This document shows positions 59,145-64,000 of a stretch of 64,000 nt of DNA, piece after piece (the first letter of the stretch is position 1; each line of letters opens with the position of its first letter). The position numbers were made by a program, and so were the translations under genes. Source of the DNA: CBDFJH01 sp965198095. GTDB taxonomy: Bacteria; Latescibacterota; UBA2968; GCA-2709665. The stretch is from positions 2,294,001 through 2,358,000 of the forward strand of contig OZ240239.1 of assembly GCA_965198095.1 (NCBI GenBank), given 5' to 3'. Below the pieces are notes generated by a model that was given only the letters and a program-made list of their open reading frames with translations, made no database searches and was not told the DNA's origin.

Positions 59145-61603
59145 TGGAAGCTTTGTTCAATTTTCTGGCGCGTGTCGCCTACAAACGGTATATGACCATC
59201 GTCGCTCTGTCAGGACTGCTGACGCTTTTCTGCAGTTACTTTGTCTATCAGCTGGTCAAACGGATCGAGACCGATATCGCCGCGCTGATTCCAAAGGACT
59301 ACCCCAGCGTCAGGACCCTTGAGGAAATCAAGTCTCGGATCGGCGGCGTGGGCAGCCTCGTTGTTCTCGTAGAGTGCGAAGACTACGAAAGCTCAAAGCG
59401 CTTTGCAGAGGACCTGGCCGCAGAGTTGCAGTCGGAGGTCTACACGAATTACGTGAATTACGTCGACTACAAGGCGGACGTGGACTTTTTTAGGGAAAAC
59501 GCGCTGCTTTACATGGATTTTGAAGACCTGGAGGAAATCCAGTTTCGAATTGAAGACCGGATTGCCGAAGAAAAGCTGAAGTTGTCTCCGCTCCACATCA
59601 GTCTGGGAGATGAGGAAGAGGAGCTCGACTTTTCAGATATCGAGAAAAAGTACGAGGAAGAACGGAATGGGAAGGATCCGTTTTATTCGAATCCAGAACG
59701 AACCATCGTGGCGCTGGAGGTCCTTGCTGCCGGAACGGTTAGCAACATCGGATTCGCGAAGGACATGTATGACGTGATTCGCGGCGCCGTCCGCAAGTTG
59801 AATCCTTCGGCCTATCACCCCGAAATGGTCGTGGAGTACGGGGGTCCCTTCAAGAACAAGATTGACGAGTATGAGGTCATCCTGGGTGATATCAAGTCGA
59901 CGCTTGTCTACGGCGTCGTAGGCGTTATCGTGCTCTTGACCTTCTACTTCAGGCAGCCCTTGGCTGTCCTTTTTATTGCCATTCCTCTGACGATGAGTCT
60001 GATGTGGGCTTTTGCGATTACCTACTGGATCGTCGGGAATCTGAACACGATGACCGGCTTCCTTTTCGTCATCCTGTTCGGCCTAGGGGTTGACTTCGGC
60101 ATCCACATGTTTTCCAGGTATCTCGAAGACCGCATGGCGAGAATGAATGTCCTGGTGGCCATCCAGACGATGTTGAGCCAGACTGGCCTGGCTATTCTGA
60201 CTGCCGCGCTGACCACTTCGATGGCCTTCTTTTCGCTCGCCATAACGGACTTCAAAGGGTTTTCCGAATTCGGGTTTATCGTAGGAACCGGTATCCTGAT
60301 GTCGCTGGTTTCAATGATGACGGTGCTCCCTGCTTTTATCGTGCTTGCGGATCATAGGCTGAATCTTGTTCGTCTGAAACCGGTGTGGGGGCATCAACGC
60401 GTAAACAGCAAGGGTCGATTCTACTGCGCCGGCATGATTCTCGTAGCTGCGGTCTGTATAACGGTTTACCTGGCATCGAATCTACACAAGATCGAGTTCG
60501 AATACGACTTTACGAACCTCAGATCCAGGCTTCCCGCTTCGCAGGCCGTGAAGGACAAGATGAGCACGATTCCGAAGTTCAACAAGCTTTCACAGTCCCC
60601 CAGCGTGGCGTTGGCCGATAGCAAAGAGAAGTTGGACCAGATCGTGTCTGCTATCGAAGCGAAGATAGCATCTGACGATCCGACGCCCACAATCCATACC
60701 GTTCGCACGCTCCGGTCGGCGCTTCCCGAACGCCAAACAGACAAGCTGAATGTGATCGAGGAGATCCGGACACTGGTGGATGGCGAAGGCGCCAAGCTAA
60801 TCAAGGGCAAACAAAAAGAGCGTCTTGACGAGCTTCGCGATCTGCTGAATGTCACACGCCTTACCGTGGACGATCTCCCTCAGAACATCCTGCGCAAGTT
60901 CTCAACGGTGGATGGAAGCCGCGCCCATTTTGCGTTCATCTACCCGGACGTGCCGCTCAGAGATGGAAAGAAGGCCATGGCGTTTGCTGACGACTCTGCC
61001 GTGATTGAAACAGCGTCCGGTGAGACGTTCTTTTCTTCGAGTTCGAGCGTGATATTTGCGGACATGCTTAGGCTTATGATTCGAGACAGCCGTGTAGCCA
61101 TTGTCCTTACGTTGCTCGTCGTGTTCTTGATCGTCCTGGCCGACTTCCGAGGCTTAAAGGAAGTTTCCATGGTGATGCTTCCCTTGATTTGCGGTGCGAT
61201 TTGGATGTGCGGCATCGTGTTTTTGACGGGCATGAAACTGAATTTCTATAACATGGTCGCTTTGCCCACGGTCATCGGGATGGGCATAGACAACGGCGTT
61301 CATTTCTACCACCGGTACCGTGAGCAAGGTCCCGGTTCACTGATTCTCGTCCTCAGGAGTACTGGCGGGGCGATGCTTGTTTCCACGATGACGACGATCG
61401 TTGGCTTCTTGGGTCTCATGCTCGCAACCCATCCCGGGCTCAACTCGATCGGGAAGCTGGCTTTCATCGGACTTGGCACTTGCTTTATTTCAGCCGTCGT
61501 CGTGCTTCCGGCCATTCTTCAGGTAATGGAGAATGTCCGTAATTGGAGAGTGCAGGCCGCATACGAAAGTGCAGCGAGAAGCGCATTGCAAGCCGGTGAT
61601 TAG
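59144..61603 (+). CDS. RND/MMPL-family exporter, HpnN-like
   Basis: 819 residues with the two-fold RND layout. An N-terminal helix (YMTIVALSGLLTLFCSYFVY) and a periplasmic loop (~35-250) are followed by five helices, including the signature FVILFGLGVDFGIHMFSRYL. The second helix (MILVAAVCITVYLASNLHKI), loop (~430-640) and helix bundle contain MVALPTVIGMGIDNGVHFYH. The Asp residues in these two helices are the proton relay. The family exports hydrophobic lipids (hopanoids through HpnN, mycolates through MmpL3). It pairs with the MlaC-like protein; substrate unknown. Start GTG 59144. Confidence 0.88.
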   Translation: MEALFNFLARVAYKRYMTIVALSGLLTLFCSYFVYQLVKRIETDIAALIPKDYPSVRTLEEIKSRIGGVGSLVVLVECEDYESSKRFAEDLAAELQSEVYTNYVNYVDYKADVDFFRENALLYMDFEDLEEIQFRIEDRIAEEKLKLSPLHISLGDEEEELDFSDIEKKYEEERNGKDPFYSNPERTIVALEVLAAGTVSNIGFAKDMYDVIRGAVRKLNPSAYHPEMVVEYGGPFKNKIDEYEVILGDIKSTLVYGVVGVIVLLTFYFRQPLAVLFIAIPLTMSLMWAFAITYWIVGNLNTMTGFLFVILFGLGVDFGIHMFSRYLEDRMARMNVLVAIQTMLSQTGLAILTAALTTSMAFFSLAITDFKGFSEFGFIVGTGILMSLVSMMTVLPAFIVLADHRLNLVRLKPVWGHQRVNSKGRFYCAGMILVAAVCITVYLASNLHKIEFEYDFTNLRSRLPASQAVKDKMSTIPKFNKLSQSPSVALADSKEKLDQIVSAIEAKIASDDPTPTIHTVRTLRSALPERQTDKLNVIEEIRTLVDGEGAKLIKGKQKERLDELRDLLNVTRLTVDDLPQNILRKFSTVDGSRAHFAFIYPDVPLRDGKKAMAFADDSAVIETASGETFFSSSSSVIFADMLRLMIRDSRVAIVLTLLVVFLIVLADFRGLKEVSMVMLPLICGAIWMCGIVFLTGMKLNFYNMVALPTVIGMGIDNGVHFYHRYREQGPGSLILVLRSTGGAMLVSTMTTIVGFLGLMLATHPGLNSIGKLAFIGLGTCFISAVVVLPAILQVMENVRNWRVQAAYESAARSALQAGD

Positions 61604-61647
61604 GTTTTCGACAAAGGCTTGTGTCTCGCAATCCTCGGTTCGTTTTG

Positions 61648-61676
61648 CTTGACGCCGACTGGTGGAAGGTTTATCT
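61648..61676 (+). promoter_or_regulatory. Promoter of the radical SAM gene
   Basis: TTGACG (61648-61653), 17 bp, TATCTT (61671-61676). The gene may thus be transcribed separately from the exporter operon. Confidence 0.6.
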
Positions 61677-61731
61677 TAACGCTCCATTTCGGGCAGGCGT
61701 CAGTTGACATACTTGCATCGGGGCTTCTCTT

Positions 61732-62697
61732 TTGTTGACCCGGAAACTTACGGCTAAGAGGAAGGTCAAGGGGCTGTTGAAGCTGGGGTTGACGACCTTG
61801 CAGGGACGGCCTCGGTTGATGAACCTCGAAGTCACCAAGTTTTGCAATGCCAAATGCGACTTCTGCGACTACTGGAAGACCAAGAAGTCTCCGCGGCTGG
61901 ACGACTACGTGGATGTCGTACGGAAGGTCAAGCCGATCGTCGTCAACATCACCGGAGGGGAACCTCTCCTTCGGAAGGACCTGCCGAACCTGATACGTCG
62001 GATCCACGAGAACACATTCTTCGTATACATCGGCATGGTCACCCACGGTCAGCTGTTGACTGTGGAAAAGGCCCGGGAGCTTTGGGACTCAGGATTGGAC
62101 CAGCTGTCGATTTCAATGAACTATCTGGGCGAAGCGCACGATCGAGAACGAGGCATCCCCGGACTGTTTGACCACCTCTCCAAGTTGATTCCCCAGCTCC
62201 TGAATACGGGTGTCGACAACGTGATTTTGAATACCGTGATTATGAACGAGAACCTGAATGTGATCCCCGGAATCCTTCGGCAGGCCTACGAGTGGGGCAT
62301 CAAGGTCTCGTTCAGTTCCTATACCGCGCTGAAGAATGGGAACGCGGAACATCTGGTCAGCCCGGAGAAGATGAGGAAACTTCGGGATCTTATCGACGAG
62401 ATCAAAGTTCTGAAGCGAACCTACGGAAACGTCGTCTCCTCCTCCTACTACCTGGATATGGTGCCGTATTACTTCGAGCACGGACACGTTGAGAATTGCA
62501 AGGCGGGGCGGAAGTTCATCCAGGCGACGCCGGACGGCTATCTGAAGGCCTGCCCTGAGATGCCTGTGACCCAGCACTTTTCAGACTACAAGCCTTGGAA
62601 GGAGCAAGTGGACTGTACGAAGTGCTGGTATGGGTGCCGAGGTGAGTCTCAGGTTCCTGTTTCGATCGAGCGATTCAAGGAACTGGCGATGGGTTAG
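61732..62697 (+). CDS. Radical SAM protein with a SPASM-like C-terminus
   Basis: A cluster-binding motif CNAKCDFCDYW (~residues 38-48), then VVNITGGEPLLRKDLPNLIR (SAM-binding GGE), a TIM-barrel core, and Cys residues near the end (CKAGRKFIQATPDGYLKACP, CTKCWYGC), which suggest an auxiliary Fe-S site. 321 aa. The start is TTG (61732 or 61735), preceded by no strong ribosome-binding site. It resembles HpnH-like and peptide-modifying enzymes only in general; the substrate is unknown. The position after a lipid exporter hints at lipid modification. Confidence 0.85.
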   Translation: MLTRKLTAKRKVKGLLKLGLTTLQGRPRLMNLEVTKFCNAKCDFCDYWKTKKSPRLDDYVDVVRKVKPIVVNITGGEPLLRKDLPNLIRRIHENTFFVYIGMVTHGQLLTVEKARELWDSGLDQLSISMNYLGEAHDRERGIPGLFDHLSKLIPQLLNTGVDNVILNTVIMNENLNVIPGILRQAYEWGIKVSFSSYTALKNGNAEHLVSPEKMRKLRDLIDEIKVLKRTYGNVVSSSYYLDMVPYYFEHGHVENCKAGRKFIQATPDGYLKACPEMPVTQHFSDYKPWKEQVDCTKCWYGCRGESQVPVSIERFKELAMG

Positions 62698-62724
62698 CCC
62701 GGACGACAGAACGAAGCGTCTGAT

Positions 62725-62753
62725 GGACCGCAGCCGGGTTGCGGTCCCTTTTT
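62725..62753 (+). terminator. Terminator of the radical SAM gene
   Basis: Stem GGACCGCA (62725-62732) / TGCGGTCC (62740-62747), loop GCCGGGT, then CTTTTT. Confidence 0.88.
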
Positions 62754-63440
62754 ATGCTTGGAAATGAGTTGACGCTGAAATCTCCCGCGGCTATATTCCG
62801 GAGTGGTTGCTTGCGGTGGCGATTTGACCTGAGGGTCAACCTCCCGCTTCTCGGGGTCCCACCGCTCACGGAATACGGGTCCTGAGCGAAGCGAGAAGAT
62901 GCTCCGTATCCTTCCCTGCAGCGTAAGGGCGCTACGCAGGCAGGGACAGAAAGCCACCCGCTTCGTGGGGGATCGCTTACTCCCCGTTACAAAAGTGCTC
63001 CTCCCCGCGCCTCCTTCTCATTCTATCTGATGGATTTTGTCAAGCTTCTCAGATCGTCCTCGAGACGCGTAGGACCGCGGCGGGCAAGTCGCTCAGGTCG
63101 CGGTTCTTCCGGCAGCATGTGATAGCCCACAAGATTGAAGACGCCCTTCAAACGCTTAGGCAGCCCTATACGTGCCGGACGGAGGGCTATATGGGGGGCC
63201 TGTACCGCTGGCCTCTTTACACCCGAACAACTCATGAAATCTGAGAAATCTGCGTAAATACCGGGCTTTCCGGTGATTGCACCAAGACAGGGTTTTTGGC
63301 TCGAATTGGATGACTGGTTATCCTACATAACATTATGAAAATTTTCAGCAGATTTATGAATGATTCAGGTGCGGAGTATGCTTGTCAACCCTTTGGCGGC
63401 GTAGAAACGAGGATCCGAGAAAAAGCTTGGGAGGTCGAGA
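62754..63440. other. Intergenic region, no supported gene
   Basis: About 690 bases. It holds several small inverted repeats (GCGTA ... TACGC at ~62920-62938; CGGAATACG ... CGTATCC near 62870-62911) and short frames on both strands (for example minus 63023-63235, 70 aa) without family similarity. The last 130 bases are AT-rich (ATAACATTATG around 63327-63337) and probably contain the promoter of the prenyl synthase gene. Confidence 0.5.
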
Positions 63441-64000
63441 GTGAAATCCCTGCTGAAGCGTTACCTGGAAGAGAATGCTCCTCTGATCGACGCGGAGATG
63501 TTTGCGCTCCTTCCGGAGGCAGAGCCGAGACAATTCCTTTATGAGCCGATGCGGGACTACCCACTCAGGGGCGGGAAGCGATTTCGCGCGGCGCTTGTGT
63601 TGTTGTCTTGCGAGGCATTGGGGGGAGAGAAACACAAGGCCCTGAGAACCGCGGCAGCGTTCGAGATGTTTCAGTCGTTCGCCTTGATTCACGACGATAT
63701 TGAAGATGGCTCCGAGATGCGGCGGGGGAAGCCCTGTCTTCATCGACTGCTGGGCATTCCGCTGAGCATCAACGCGGGGGATGCGCTCTATGCCAAAGTC
63801 TTCGAGGCATTGTCGGAGAATCGCCAGGCCTTGGGAGATCGTAGGACTCTGGAGCTCATTCAGGAGATGATTCGTGGGGCCCGCCTGACGTTCGAGGGTC
63901 AGGCCTTGGACATCGGGTGGATCGGCGTGGAGAAGATACCGACCATCGACGAATTCATGGGCATGTTGAGGCTCAAGACGGGCTGGTACAGCGGCAGAGG
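63441..64000 (+). CDS. Polyprenyl diphosphate synthase (GGPP-synthase type), 3' end outside window
   Basis: Condenses isopentenyl diphosphate into a short-chain prenyl diphosphate. 186 codons are in the window. Landmarks: YPLRGGKRFRAALVLLSCEA (GGKRxR), the first Asp-rich motif in FALIHDDIEDGSEMRRGKPC (DDxxD) and LSINAGDALYAKVFEAL. The residues before DDxxD (SFALI) are small or medium-sized, so C15 to C20 products are plausible, but this is inference. GTG 63441 follows GGGAGGTCGAGA; the frame is open to the window end. Confidence 0.93.
   Translation, partial: MKSLLKRYLEENAPLIDAEMFALLPEAEPRQFLYEPMRDYPLRGGKRFRAALVLLSCEALGGEKHKALRTAAAFEMFQSFALIHDDIEDGSEMRRGKPCLHRLLGIPLSINAGDALYAKVFEALSENRQALGDRRTLELIQEMIRGARLTFEGQALDIGWIGVEKIPTIDEFMGMLRLKTGWYSGR

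Noticed and set aside
63023..63235. 70-codon minus-strand frame before the prenyl synthase gene
   Set aside because: No start context, no family similarity and no conservation evidence; kept as intergenic.

Overview
The window reads as a chromosome segment of an uncultured diderm bacterium, roughly FCB-superphylum-like (Latescibacteria/Zixibacteria/Gemmatimonadota type). This is inference from gene content: BamA, Skp, LolA/LolD and TolC show an outer membrane; mcsA-mcsB-clpC, a GWxTD-domain protein, a lamin-tail/FlgD-like secreted protein and a zinc-ribbon coiled-coil protein are typical companions in such lineages. No rRNA is present, so the phylum is not fixed.

Layout. 1-760: 3' end of a glyceraldehyde-3-phosphate dehydrogenase gene with a textbook terminator. 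761-16,900: an accessory defence island ending at tRNA-Ala(GGC). It holds hicAB, a complete type I restriction-modification locus (hsdM, hsdS, hsdR), mazEF nested between hsdM and hsdS, a DUF2442/DUF4160 pair, and a cassette between hsdS and hsdR (membrane protein, two metallo-beta-lactamase-fold hydrolases, TPR protein, DUF4268 protein). Its tail is a scrap heap: a decayed RAYT transposase, REP-type palindromes and a truncated second hsdR. 17,000-24,450: ligA, HU, a UbiA-type prenyltransferase overlapping an XPB-like helicase, tsaD. 24,440-42,790: core genes on the plus strand (VWA membrane protein, lamin-tail protein, ftsK, lolA, prfB with its programmed frameshift, lysS, lolD, mcsA-mcsB-clpC, bamA-skp-fabZ). 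43,150-45,950 (minus strand): pyrF, RNase P RNA, rnhA, zinc-ribbon protein, tRNA-Val. 46,100-47,700: tRNA-Glu, a probable small RNA, a group II intron fragment and a small hypothetical gene. 47,800-55,400: LysR regulator, GWxTD protein, glycerate kinase, DUF1648 protein, a TPR-parvulin fusion. 55,600-62,750: a probable envelope-lipid cluster (TolC, an inositol-phosphate cytidylyltransferase/CDP-alcohol transferase fusion, MlaC-like, HpnN/MMPL-like, radical SAM). The window closes inside a polyprenyl diphosphate synthase gene.

The most striking observation is that hsdM and hsdS are interrupted in frame by palindrome-bounded modules. Three carry small nuclease domains (two DUF559, one GIY-YIG), and several solo copies of the same palindromes occur as in-frame peptides in hsdM, hsdS and hsdR. 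One 40-bp repeat in hsdM recurs exactly, 44 kb away, inside a group II intron fragment. This looks like Rickettsia-type palindromic elements that come both as short solo forms and as longer forms carrying a nuclease. The second candidate novelty is the membrane protein/double-MBL cassette embedded in the restriction locus.
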